From Lytechinus pictus (Eukaryota > Echinodermata > Echinoidea > Temnopleuroida > Toxopneustidae): 64,000 nucleotides of DNA. Positions 46,934 through 61,900 of this stretch are shown one piece after another. Below the pieces are notes generated by a model. The model did not search any database. It was not told the DNA's origin and worked only from the letters and a program-made list of their open reading frames with translations. The position numbers were made by a program, and so were the translations under genes. Position 1 is the first letter of the stretch; every line of letters starts with the position of its first letter. Location: positions 37,403,420-37,467,419 of the forward strand of contig NC_087247.1 in assembly GCF_037042905.1 (NCBI RefSeq), given 5' to 3'.

Positions 46934-49900
46934 CTTGTATGCAAATAAACAATGAAACTTGAATTCTTTATTCAAAATGTGACTGTCCACGTCAAAGTTA
47001 GAAGTGAGTCTGCTGGAAATGAATTTAGTAGTTTGATAGAACCAAGTTTAAAAATGCCTTTTACAATTCGAGTAAATGTAGAATTTCAGGGAGAGGATCA
47101 AAGAATAGATTGAAAAGGTTTTTGAAATTAAGTTTCACTCAAGCATAAGATGTGACGGGTGAGCAAGATCACTTGAAATAGTTGAATGGCGCATTTGAGA
47201 CTGCAGCATGCCCTCAGCAGTAACAAATAATGCATGATATACTAGCCTCCTTTGCTGAAGATATTGTAGACATCAGCAATTTGAGTTCAGCCCCCTTCAC
47301 ATATTTATGTCGTCCTAATAAAGTGAAACACTTTCACCACACACCGTTTTGTGACTTGTTTATTTAAAGTCTCTTCAAATTTAACTTTTGTGATGCCCTT
47401 GTACATGGACCCACAAATTTCTAGACTTGATTGGATTGGACTAGAACTGGCATGAAAGTTCAAGCTTGGCTTTATTACTCGAATAGAACAGATACCTGTT
47501 CTACGCAGGAGATTAAAGAAATTGTTTGTACTAACCTGTAGGTAAACCTCTTGGGAATAACCTTGTAATGACAAAGTAATTGTCTTCATTGCCACTGACT
47601 GATCTGAAGTATGTCTGTGAATGTCCTCCATAAGCACTTCTGTAGTTAGGAAGCTGTAAGTAGAAACACAGTGCATAAGCTACTAAACAGCATGTCCCTG
47701 TTACACAATATATACAAATTGATCTTAGGGCTGATTTTTACACTTAATTACATTGATCATTGTGTGCAATGAAGTAATAATACAAATCAACTGTACTATC
47801 AATCACTATGCTTTGTGATATAGGCCCTAGTATCAATGCAAATTAGAAACATTAGGGCAATAAGTCAAGAAAGCTCTAAGTACTAACTAGCTGGCATTGT
47901 ATGATATTATCATTATAACAGACCAGTGATTTTTGGCTAATCAAAGAATTTTACTGAACATATCAGAGAAATTACAATTACTGATATGAGTCATGTTGAT
48001 ACATGTAAATCCCCTTCAACAGATAACACTTCTAAAATCACAATTTGAGGTTCAAGAATATCTGTTAGAAATCAGCAGTTTACTTTTTGGGAAATAACTG
48101 TCTAAAAAATAACAAACTCTAGCATTTTTTTTGGCTTTTTGATCAATTCTAACTGGGACCCCTCTATCAAGCATTTGCAACTGTTTTAACTTAAATTAAT
48201 TATTTTCTTAATTTACATCTCTCTCTCTCTTGATTACAAATACCAGTACCCTTGTGTATGTCTCATCTAGAGTCTACATATCTCTAGATCAGACATTACA
48301 TAATCAACAATTTGTTTACTACTAGTGTTACAACACTTGTAGTAAACAAATTGTTGATGATATGGGACACTGTATAACTTGCTGAAATTTCACAATCAAG
48401 CCATGTTACCATTAATACATTTGGGGATTATAATGTACATAAAGATACAGCATAAGCAACAATGCACTTACCCCTATGGTAAGCAGTCTGATTGGCTGAC
48501 GCAGGAATGGAATACTTGGAAGAGCCACAAATGTATGACTGATGGTACTGTTGAGGTTTCCACGAGGGCAGTTTGGTGCATTAGGTGGACAACGCTTTAC
48601 ACATTGGATGTCATTGCTAAAAATCAAAGATGGAACAAAATAAATGAAAATAGTAACAATGAATGCGTACCAAACCAAGATGCATTTACTAGTTATATAC
48701 AGGTTGACACACATACATTTAATAGGACATCGTTCAGGTGATTTCAATTATTGCAATATATACTCCATTTCAACCTCAAGAGTTTCTCCCTAGCCCAACT
48801 ATGGAATTTTAGTGCTAATTGAGTGCAGCTGCAGTGTTGTGGCTTGAGTAACCAACCCATTCGGTTGCATGCCTAAATTACACTCACAACTGCCACCAAA
48901 TTAACAACCCATGAACATTGTTTTTTTTTAGTTCATGATGTTTTACTTATGTTTTTTGCAATTTTTCTAATGTATACATATATTATTTTGGTCCTAAAAG
49001 CAAATGCAACCACAACACTAGTGTGGGGATTTAATCCCACTGCTGCCACCAAAATGACAGTGAGACCACAGCAACAAATCCTAAGATAATTGCATGTATT
49101 AAATGACTTAACACATGCAATCTGTTAACATCATCATTCACTTTATATCTCCTGATGATATCATGATGATAAAGACAGGGGGTTAATAAAACCAGGATTA
49201 ATTTTGGAGGGGGTGGTATGTACATGCAAAGCACCTCCAGGAGGGGGGGGGGGGGATTTCTCCCCTCCTATGTGGAGAGCAAAGCTTTCAATGTTTCATT
49301 ACATTCATATAAAAAGAGGAGTATTGAATTTGATTGGTTGATTTTTTTTTCATTCTCAAATCTTATCAAGAAGTTTACCAGACTGATTCATTAAGTCCAA
49401 TGGTTTTAATCACAATTCAATGTATGTCCATTATACTAGGATGTCAACTGAAAATATCATCTGCCCTGGCCAGAGTTCAGAGATCTTAATGCAACACTAA
49501 ATACATGATTACTTTACATATGATAATTACAAAGAGTTGTTTAACTAATTCCCCTTAACAGATAGGAATGATATTTAAATAGTCAAATAACCTCTCGGTA
49601 CTGTTCAGAAATGTTCATACTAATCAAACAGCATTACAATTTTTCAATGCGATATAGTCATAAGTCTAGTAAATTTAGTAAAAATCAAATGATAAGACAT
49701 CCATAAAAAATCCTTCCATAAAATTCAAACAACACTCAAATGCGGTTTACAGGGATGCCAGTTTTCAGGCAAAAGCCTGAATTCAGGCTCTGGCAATTTA
49801 TTTTCAGGCCATAGTTTAAGCATTTTTGTGTACAAAATATTGTATTTAGGTGATTTTCATGCCCTCTGATCAATTCCAACTGGCATCCCTAGGTTTAGCA

Positions 49901-52900
49901 TTCACAGTAATATAAACCTTTGAATGTGTTAGATTGATTAGACTGGGTGGAAAGGTAATATTTGCACACTTTATTTGACAGCCTTTGAACATCATCCATA
50001 TTCTATTCAGCAAGATAGTACGGGGAAAGTGTTTGGATGGATGTTACTGTAAACTCAACAGCAAGTATTAATGGACTGAATGCCAAACAAATATGAAAGA
50101 TGACTCCTACAAGGAAACAATAATAACTTTTATTCTGCCGACATCTAGTATGTAAATTATTTGGAATACATATCATTTAATCTATTTCAGTTCTACAAGA
50201 ACATTTTTAAAACGAATATTTACTTAATGAAAATAAAATGGTTTTAAATGTGTTACTAAACCTTCATTTTGAATACCTGTCATGGTACCCAATGTACCCA
50301 AAACGGATCAACAAAAAGGCTACTCAAAGTATATATACATGTACATATGTATATTTTTTTTACTGTAGTCCAATAAAAAAAAAGAGAAATCTAATGCAAA
50401 AAAAATGTACTTATTGATGATCAAACATGTAGACAAAAACAAAGTTTTATTAAGTGTGTATAAGTTTATTATTAACGGAACAAAACATTGATATCAATTA
50501 ACATGATAAAATGATAAAGTTTTGATATTTTATATAAAAAAATATGTACATAAAGAAATTCACAACTATAAACAAAGTCACAGTGAATAAACTTACAACT
50601 CATTCTTAATTAGATCATTTCATTAATTAAGTCATTAATTTTGTGTGAGACTTCAATAAGCATCATATCTATTAAAAATAATGTAAAGAATAAATTTCAC
50701 AGAAAGAATATGTGACATGTATAGATATTCAGGGATGTGGTAGAGGCCGGCCTTGGTCTCGGGCCGAGGCACGTGTACAAAGTCTTTGGGAGAAGGATAC
50801 TTCCAATGGCCTAATGAATCGAAAGTACCTGCACCGACTGCATCCCTGAAGAAAGTAGATCTTCTTTGATTATGCAATGAAGTTGTAACTAATTACTTAA
50901 TGACTTGAAACATCAGCATTAAAGTTAATTCTAATAAATTCAAGTTACATTTACTTTTCATGAAAACAAAACAATGCACCTCTTACAATCATATACTAGT
51001 ATACAAATCATACCCTTGGATGTTTTTTATACATGCATATCAAAACAACTTTCAATATTGGCTACCACTATTATGTAATCATAACTGACAAAATAATAAT
51101 AATAATAGGCATCTATATAGCACCATCTATCTAGAAATATTATATTCCGAGGCGCGATGTTATTATCATTACCCCGGCTTTAGCTTGAGCTGCCTTTCAG
51201 CGCTTTCAAGGAATTAATCCTGCCGGGTACCCATTCACCTCACCTGGGTTGAGTGCAGCACAATGTGGATAAATTTCTTGCTGAAGGAAATTATGCCATT
51301 GCTGGAATTCGAACCGACAACCCTCTGTTTCAAAGTCAGAAGACTAATCCACTGGGCCACAACGCTCCACAATATGCAACGTCAAATAAAAGTATATGAA
51401 CATTTATCCCATGCATATATGCCTTCTGTCCACAAAAAAGTATTTTTCAGCAGCACAATGGCGAATATCAACAGGGATTAGTAAATCTACTAGCATTTTG
51501 CTTCCTCCTTTATAATGCTTTTTTGTAATACGATAGGAGATAAAATACCAAAATACTTCAGTAAAATGGCTGTAAGAAAAGTCATTACCATCTATTCATA
51601 CAATTGATGACAAATGCTTAAGTCACTCTGAGCTACTGATGATTAATCTATCGCAATAAAAATGCTCTCGCCCAATTTTAAGATACTCCATTGCAATTCA
51701 ATACCCTGTTACTTTAGAAAGACAAATAACTTAGATTTCTTGAAAAGCTTGTGAAATTACTATTGTATGGAAATTAAATACAAAAAATATAATTCTGAAG
51801 AAAAAGTTTTAAAAATATACTTATTCCAACTTGTCGATAAAAAATTATTGTTGATGTTGACGCATACTAAAATTGGAACGATACAGAGAGCTATTAATGA
51901 AGTTTATTCACGCAGTCTTATGTCATCTGTAAACAATTACATAACCCCCATATGTAGCAGAAATTACAAATTTAATGTTAAGGAAAATTTGAAGTTAAAA
52001 GAACAATGTAATCAATGAGTGCAAATATAATATGCATAACACTTTCTTGATAGATACATAGTCCTCTCCAGATAAATAGGAATGAAACATAGAATCAAAA
52101 TTAAATGTATTTCATCCATTTTACATAATAAAACTTAAATACATAAAACATTACTTGCCATGTTTTTGTGAATATTCTATACATGATAAATGTTACAAAT
52201 GATAGAAATGGATTTTACCAAAGCTCTGGTAAGAATAATCTCTTCACTGTGAGACTGTAAAGCAATGGATACATCAAACTACATATCTAAAACAAGTGTT
52301 GGAAAACCGTTCCATGACACTCTAGTACATTTAGTTGTGTAAGTCTCCATGATACTTATCTATACAGTCTTCAACCAAGTTCTTTACTCTGCAATAAGTT
52401 TTCTCATGAATTCATCCTTATTCACTCTACAATCCTCTCTCTATGACAGTCTCATCTATACAAATGGATGATCATGAGGTGATACATTGACATAAAGTTT
52501 GGTTAGGTATTCCCCGATCAACCTTGATGTATCCTTCAAGTAAATCTCCATGTAGATGTAGATCATATAATCCAGAGGCCCCACCAGGGAGCGAGCCATC
52601 TTGATACTGGCCTTTGGGCCCTTCTGGACCAGCCTGAACTCTTGCCCTCGATTCCCTCTCGGCATGCGGTAGTAATAGTCATACTTGGGGTTTTCCTCTG
52701 TTTGAATCTTATAGATGACTCGATTCCTGTCAAAGTTTGCAGGGAGGGCAATAAATCTGTGTCTGATGGACACTGGTTGTTGGAAACAGTAAGAGTTGCC
52801 TGGCTCACACGGGACACGGATGCACATGTCAACACTGGATAAAAAAGGAATGAAATCAAACTGATTATTTCGGATGCAAAAATGTCAATTTAGAATCTCT

Positions 52901-55900
52901 GTTTAGAATGTCATTTTTCCCAAATAGTAAAAACCGAATCTCTCCTGAAATGAATAAAATTATAAATATTCTTTCATCAAAATAAAAAATATAATCATGA
53001 AGATATGAAAAGAACATGTTATGTGCAATTTCTTTACAATTGAAAAATTGACCTTAATTTCATATAAAGCACATCAACAATGACTTCTTTTGTACCTACT
53101 ATATGAAAGGCTTTACATAAATAAATTGTACACACATATATACTCATATATTTCATGATTAACAATACAATTCAACAGTTATGGAAATCAGAAATAATTA
53201 CAATCAATCAGAACAAAATACATCATTTTAAATTTCAACTGCATCAAAACATTAATGGTATAATTCATGCATGTACACAATTTTAGTATTTAAGTGGTTA
53301 GACAACGTAACGTTATTTCGTTTGACATTATTCTACATATCAGGTCAAGTAGTCCAATTTCTTTCCATAACAATGTCATAATTTTATTCTTAATTGCACA
53401 TATATGAGTATATATAAATCACAATTATATGCTGTGCAGAAAGCTTACTAATAATTTTTTAAATACGAAGTTACAGATATATAGCCTGGAAAATATTAAC
53501 AGCACAGTTAATTGCAAATTGATTTGATTTAAACTTACCATAAACTGAGGCTCCACATGCTAAGCTGGTTATGCTGATCACGTTTATTTGCTCTGAAAAG
53601 CCGAGTCACTGAGCATAAAGCACTGCATTGGTAATGCTCTTAATTTAGCATTACAATGACAAACAACTAACAGAGATCATTTGAGCACATTTAAGGTAAC
53701 ATTGAGGATTGAATATATATACATATATACACACACATTTACATGTATATCCAGATGTTTATAATTTTCTTTATCTCTGCTGGCTTGGTTAATCATAAAC
53801 ATTAGACAATATTAATAAAATCTACAATTTATATTTTTTATTATATTCATGTAATATAACAGCATACAGTATTTCACCATGTTATTTTATAACTCGTTTT
53901 TTTTTTTTTATTGTTGAATGAAAATAAAAAGGATACAAAATAAAATTTATAAAAGAGTATTTATGAACAGTAATTAGCTTGCACTAATTTAAAGCCTTCC
54001 CAAAACACATTGTGATTTCTTAATTCAGTCAATGAAAGCAAGCTGATATCCCCCCCCCCATAAGAAAATCTTCTTTTCCTTTGTTAAGCAAATAAACAGC
54101 ATAAAATAACATTGGTTTATTAAGAGCAATAAGAAAACATAAATTTGCACAATGTAGTACAGTGCTTGCTGTAATATATCATTGCTAAATCTCTAATTCA
54201 GCAAAGGTTGTTTATCATGGTTATTACCTTGCTCTTAGTTCATAGTATTCTGGGCAGTTAATGCTCTGGCACTTGTATCCCCCACGTGTGTTGAAACAAA
54301 CCTCATCTCCAATACAAGTATGAGATCCATCTGTGCACTCATCAAGGTCTAAATCCACATGATATCAAGACAGCAAAAAAAGTAGGAGTTAGAAATATTA
54401 CATGCTACACATCTAGTACTAATATTGTGAATGTAATCTTTAATTTTAATTATAACATGACAACTCCCTTGCAAGGACATTTGCCTTGGATATGATTCCA
54501 ACATGGGTCCCTCTGAAGAGATGGTAAGTCTTCTTAGGTCATACTTAAATTAAAAACTTTTAAGCAGAATAAGCAAGACAATCAGAAGACATTTTTTTCA
54601 AGGACTTAAGCATTACATGTTTTCCTGCTAGTTTTCCTCATTTCAGATTTCCTCTAAATACTTATTGCTCACTTGGACTACTTGAAATTGACTTTGATGT
54701 AGACAATGTTCTTACCTTTGCAGGTGACTTTATTTTCCATGAGAGCATATCCGGTTGGGCAGGTGCAGAGGTATGAGCCTGGTAGATTCTCGCATGTTCC
54801 TCTACATAATCCAAGACTACATTCATCAATATCTGAACAAAGAACAAAAAAAATCCCATTTTGATAATACTAAATATTTATATACATTGCAAATGTATGT
54901 TAACTCGTGACCAGAGTTTATGAAGTATTAATATTTTTGCAATTTGTAAATAATATTTCAATTTCTTCAAATAAGTAACAAACAAAAAAATAAGATAAAA
55001 ACTGGTAAATGAAATGATTGCTACTGATTCAACAATCAATAATATGTATCATAAAAACAAACTTCACATCTTCAAAAGATATCTCCGTGGTCAAAATCTG
55101 TATTTGAAATCCATTTTGTTCTGCTAGTATGAACTTAACAAGAAATGAAACATGCAACGATGAAACACATGCATTTAATGCTATTGGTATCTTACAGATC
55201 ATTCTAGAATAATTTCATAGAATTGTTGTATTCTATTATCAAACTAGTGGATAGAATAATATTGGCGAGATATGACCTATAAACCTCTTGATCAAAAACT
55301 TTATTCGAACTTGTCAATGCGTTGCAACTCTCCTTGATTCCTCAATAATTTCTTCATTTATAAAATAAATCTTAATAGTTACCTTCACAAGTAGCTTGAT
55401 TTCTATTCGCTTGGTGTCCTGGAGGACATTGACACACATAGCCACCTTCTTGATTGATACACCGTTGGTTGTTCTGACAAATATCAAGCCCCTCGGCACA
55501 TTCATCAATATCTGAAAGAAAATCAACATTTTCAGCATAAAGTGATGTCTCGCATGATGGTACAATACAAAGAATGGAAATTTCTTTGTCACAAAAAATG
55601 AAATGTCCAACCGTTTGCAATTAATCCAATGTGCTGCTCACTGACTGGTTACTTCCAAGTCTCCTGAAGCTTTTGAGACCAATGTTGTGTAATTGCATTG
55701 CAAAATAGTAATGGAAAATAATAAGAAGATGAAGAATATTTTACAAAATTAAATAGCTAGGGTTGCGAATCACTAAAAATTAAAATATACTTTAGATAGC
55801 TGTAGACCAATTGAATACTAGAAAGTTGATTTTATCTGTCTTAAAAAACATATTCGGACTCTTATACTGACAGCGGGCAACATACATCTAAATCCCAAAT

Positions 55901-58900
55901 GGTGAAAAGATATTTACCTTCACAGAAGTTGTTTAAGTTGTTGAACCTGAAACCATTTCTGCACATGTTGCGACACTGGTACTGTCCTTGAAGGTTGTAG
56001 CACCTCTGGTTTGGTTCACATTCACTCAATCCTTCTCGACACTCGTCAATATCTGCAAACAAGGGAAATGGGGATGATTGATCAAGATATTTTTTAAAAT
56101 ACAGGACATAATGTGCGAGTACATTCATATCTGTTTGAATGAAAGTGACAAAAGAATTAAAGAGCTGTATGCCTCGAGGTCAGATATTTTGTTCTCCGCT
56201 CCGTCTTTAAAAGCTAATGTCGGGATGTCTCTGCTTAAAGCCTGAGAGAGACAGCGACAAATGCCGTCATTTTTACTGCTGAAAATGAGTCGAATTTGTG
56301 TTTCATTTGAGTGATTTTTATATTATCAATTTACTAATTTCCTGTCTCACTTTCAGTTGAAGGAGTTCCTATCGCTATTGAATAAAATGTTACATAGATT
56401 TTATTTTTTTTAACATCAAAATGCTATTTTAGGTCAACTGGAAATAATCTAGTTTTCCCAATATCCCTCCACCTCACTCGCAAACGTAGCACTGGCAATA
56501 TAGCTGGCCTTGACCTCAAATTATGATGTCTTTGTCTAGGACCCTTTCTCAAGACCTATGTCTTGGTTTTGGCTGAAACATTTGAAACTTGTGCCACATA
56601 TATCCTATCATGAAAGTCTTACTTTGCGATAAATTATACATACCAACACAACGCCCATATGAGCCTAGTCTAAATCCTCGTCTACAACCGCAGGTAAAGC
56701 TTCCATTTGTGTTTTGACAGATTTCATAGGGTGCACAATTTGCAATCCCTCTCCGACATTCATCCACATCTATATATTCAAAGATAATATATATAAGGGG
56801 AGTGAAATCATACAATTCAAAAGAGATACAGTTGTAAGTGGCTCAAAAAAATTGTCAATAACTCGAGTACAAATCACAAATGAAAAAAAAAATGATTTGA
56901 AACACACTTAGTACGTGTATATCAGCATATGTATTCTCCTGTGAAAATATACAAAATTTTACAAATTTTGTTAAAAAGACCACTTGTTATTTAAATGACT
57001 AAATAATCCATCAAGTGATGTCATCTACAAATCTATGTCACATTATAGTGTCAAGAGGAGGTCTTTCCACAAAATACAGTTTTACAGCAGCCATGTTTTT
57101 TTCATTCTCCTGATTTTTACGCTTGTTTGAGATACCAAGTTTTGTCACCTCTGAAATGAGATTATTTGTGCGTTCACCAATCTTTATTTGCCCTAAGCTT
57201 ATTTACAAAAAGCTGGCAAATCACTTACTTTGTGTCGAGGCTTTACTATCAATATGTCTGCTTTAAATAAATATGATATAATTGAGCTCTGAAAATCCTA
57301 CATGCTAACAATTAACAAAGAACAGAAAATGTTGCTTTCTGATAATGACAACTCACCCAGACAAGCACGGCGAATTCTACTGTACTCAAAGCCACTTAAA
57401 CACACAGAAATACATGTGTAGCTTCCAACATTATTTTGGCATCGGGTACCATCGTTGCATTCAAATGTTCCTTCCTCACATTCATTGATATCTAAGAAAA
57501 AATTAATAGTAGTAAATAATCACCAAACCAACAAAACAATTCAAATCAAGAAAAATTGGAGTGGATTATGCAAATAGGGCATGGTTGCATTTAAAATTTG
57601 CATTCAAACATTACTGAAGAAATCAGATGCAAGTCCTGCATGTACAATTCTGTCTGGTTGAAAAATCAAATTACATCTGATAAATGGAATTGCAATTGAT
57701 AGTGACCCTTTCTGTAAAGAGCCCTACAAGTTTTATGAAGTTGGATTCATTTCTTTACCTTGTGTACACCTGTTCACATTGCCATCAGTCCTGAAACCGC
57801 GTGGACATGGCACACATTCATAGCTTCCCCTGATATTTCTACAAAATTCTGTCCTCTGACAGGTGTGGCTGTCCTGACTACATTCATCAATATCTATGTG
57901 AGAAGAAAGGGTAACATAGTGAACATATAACTCAAAATATTCCAGTAAAAAAGTCAAGATGAAATATATGGTGAGAATTATGTCTACTAAAAACTCTGCA
58001 GCTGGTAACAAAATTAAATGAAATGCATTATAGATAGGTTAGAAAAATGAAGTTGTTGACTCTATGTATTCTCAGCAAGAGAGATTGTAAACAGTCATTA
58101 CAGGTACTTCTCATTGTATTTCATTAGATAGATTTAATGTTCTCAAATTTTGGCTCAGCTTTTCATTAGTGAAAAAATTAATCAGTTGAAAGAGTGTCTA
58201 CATATTTTGTATTTTCAAATTACTTTATCTTCTCTCCATATATGTGTATTTAATTTGCATTTTTTGTGCATGATTCTTTTTTCTCCATTTTATAGAAGTG
58301 CCACATATAATTGTATATTATTTAGCAAATAAAGATGATATATATATATTGAAAATAATGCCCATAGATAATTAGAAGCATTATCTTTTCTTTAAACCAA
58401 AAACAATTGTTTATACAATCTAACAAGGAAATATGGATTCAGCTGTTAGAAGAACCAACTTTAATAAAAGACAGATATCGTTTTCAAATATTGGTAAGCT
58501 TTGACAGGTTTGGATGAGTTAAAATGGAAAAGGGAATGACAATAAGAAAGGAAAGAGAGAGCGAGAGAGATAGAGATTGACAGACAAAGAGAAAGATAAA
58601 AATTTCACTGATTTTCCTGCTGGTCTTACCAACACATTGTTGTGTATTTGCATTGATTGTATATCCTGTACCACAAGGCACTATCCTAGTACAATGAAAG
58701 CTTCCAGGAAGGTTGTCACATCGAGCTCCATCAAGGCATTCATGAGTTCCCCTAGCACATTCATCAATATCTAAGGAAAAATGATGATCAGGATAATGTT
58801 TCTCAGTATTAAACTCATGAAAATGTTTTAAAAAATGAAACAAACAAATGGAACTCCTCTGGCAGTCTTGCGTGCATTATGCATTTCATTATAGCAGCAG

Positions 58901-61900
58901 CGCTGACTTTGAAAAAAAGTAAGATGAATGATTATTCACAAAAACGCCATTTATATAATAAAATCTGGGTTCGTCAAAACTTAATGACCTTTAATCTTAA
59001 TCAAGTGACATTGGATAAGATTTCAATCATTATGATGCCGCCACCATCAGAAAAGCAGTGTCTGTAGTCTTGCTCTGCTATGCAGGTGAGGCAAAAATCA
59101 CTGTAATTAAATTGGCACCTCATATTTGCAATCATTATTATAAATCCTGACATACAAGCTGGTTCTTCCCATCATAAAGTAGTGGATTTTTATTAAAAAC
59201 ACAATAACGGCAATGGGTGATTTTATTTAACAAATAGAATATCATTAACTTGACATTTATCCAAAGTTTGGCTCAGTACATACAAAAAGAAACCACTCCA
59301 CCATGTCAAAAGGAAAACTATCCCAAAGGATACAGTGTTATGGCAATATTAAACTTTTTTAACACAAGGTTTTGTGTCATCCCAGCAGCAATAAAGTTTC
59401 AATACACACAAATGTTTTGTTAGGAAATATAGAAATTATTATTATTATCATTGCAATCGATAGAAAAAAATTCCTTACCTTTGCATTGCGATGAAGTTCT
59501 GTCATAGTAGTAACCTGCAGGACAGCTAGCATGACGACATGTATAGCTGGCATACCTGTTTTCACAAATGCTTAGTTCATCGCAGGTATCTGTCCGCTCT
59601 GCGCACTCATCAATATCTGCCACAAAATCACAAGATATTGAAAGAGTCTAGCTTGTCAATAAGTATAAATCAAAAAGGTCCATCTTACATGGAGAAAGTA
59701 TTAAACTGGCAATTATTACTTCAATAATGAGTTTAAATATTCATCATATTCTTTATGGGAGTAAACTTACATTCATTCAGTTCAGTCACAGTCCTAAATA
59801 GGAGCTTACATACCTGCAAAACTTTAAAGCTAATTTAAAATTACCATTCTACTACCACAAATGTTTTGTGCTTTGGATATATTATCTTCACAAAAATTTT
59901 CTGCAGAAAGCAATACCATATTGAAAAATATATACAAATCACCATTCTGGTGGCAGCGGTGGGATACACACCCCTAGATACCAATACCAAAATTTTAAAG
60001 CTAATTTAAAATTACAATTTTACTACCATGAATGTTTTGTGCTAAGGACATATCTTCATAGAATTGTTCTTCTACAAGAAGTATCGCCATTTTGAAAAAT
60101 ATTTAAAAATCACCATTCTGGTGGCAGCGGTGGGATACATCACCCCTAGATACCAATTCACTGAGCCCTCTAACACAAATCTAAAAAAAATGATTGTAGG
60201 GCAGATTTTTTAGGATTAATTTTGCACTGATCATTATGTGGAATCAGTTGTACAAAGCAAGTGCTCATTCATTGTCAGATTGACGATCATACACGTTTGT
60301 GTTATAATTCCCTGCTTAGAATTAGAATCATTAAATATTGTAGGTCTACTCAAATTTACCATCATCAAAAAAGAAGTTCATGGTTTCTATTCTAGAGCAA
60401 TTTTAAGTGGGGATTAAATGATGCAGCACAAAACATAATAAGAAAATAAACAAACATGGAAAATAAAGTTGAATAAAAATCGAATCAGAAGTGTAGGGCA
60501 TAATAAAATCAAGGCTCTTACCAACACAATACTGATTTGTAGGGTCGTATCTGAGCCCACTCCTGCACACAACATCACTGATGCAGTTAAATGATCCAAT
60601 TGTATTGATACATCTTTCTGCATAGTTGCATGCCAGTTGATCAGTCACAGCACATTCATCAATATCTGGAAGAATCATTCATAAGAAATCATAAAGTTCA
60701 CATGACACGACAAAAGCAAATATACTTTTAATGATAATATCAAAATTGGAGTGACTTTTGTTGAGACAAGAGTGCAATCACCTGCTGTCTTCATATATGC
60801 CTGGATTCATGAAAGCTGTATCCATTGCTTGAAACTTTTTTTTATGTAGGGTAAAGAATAAATTCTTTCTAAGATCAATTATAGTCAAATTAGAATATTT
60901 TCAATAGGAATCATTTTCCATGTGGTCATGATTCACATTAAGATTCAACTTAACTGTTTGACATCAAAATGATGCTAATATGGTTTCCAAGTTGTGTACA
61001 TTGTTGTTGATCTGTGCAAACGGCTGTACAAATTAAATCATACAGGACAAGGTAACTAAACTGATATCATAGGGTTAATCACAGTTTGAATGTGGGACAC
61101 TGCAGAAGCTACAAAATAGGCTAAAATCTTACATTTTGGATTATTGGTAGGTAACATAACTATTTCATAACTTAGGGAAGGTGATTCTGCCAAACAAAGG
61201 AAAAGTGTTAGCATTGGTTACCCTCTAGAATACCAAACACTATAATAGGCTACTGTTCGAGTTCATCTGAAATGAGAATCATAACCAAGTACCCCTTTAA
61301 TAAACCCACATATACATCATTATCTCTTATCTGTCGATACTAGCCTGTTTGTCAGATTTGAGGTCCCAATAAACAACCCCTAATTACATAATAAGAAAAC
61401 AGTGAAAACAAATAGGATCATGACAAAATGTTTCAACAAAATCTCTTTTGTAAATATCAATGGATAATTTACACAATTGAAGCTATAAATTCTTTAATCA
61501 ACTTTTTTAGGGCAAGCCTCTTAGACTTTTCAAGTCGAAATCTGTTCTTTTTTACTGGGAAAATATGAAAAACATCCATGCTCCATGATTACCTACCTTC
61601 ACAAGTATGTCCATCTGACATGAGTCGATATCCTGTTCGGCAGTAGCACTCATATTCTCTGCCAACTTGCCGACATTCATGCTGGCAAGGTGCCTGACTA
61701 CACATCAAGACCAAAGGAGGGGGTCGTGTGTCACCATCTGCAAGTAAACAGATAATTGGCCTTCTAAAATGTACACAAGTTTCTTTGAAAAGTGTACTGA
61801 AGCCATTGTACATATACATGTACGCAGCCACTTTGAACAACAGGGCAAGAAAAAAAATTGCTCATTTGGTCACATATAGGCAGTTGGCAGAAACTTGTAA

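Noticed and set aside
47305-47676. Longest open frame across fibulin D-type exon b
   Set aside because: The fibulin-matching frame is a different one ([10 protein letters not shown]...), bounded by splice sites.
52563-52859. Second minus-strand frame across the fibulin C-type exon
   Set aside because: Shadow frame; the true frame gives the fibulin domain and joins the EGF exon in phase.
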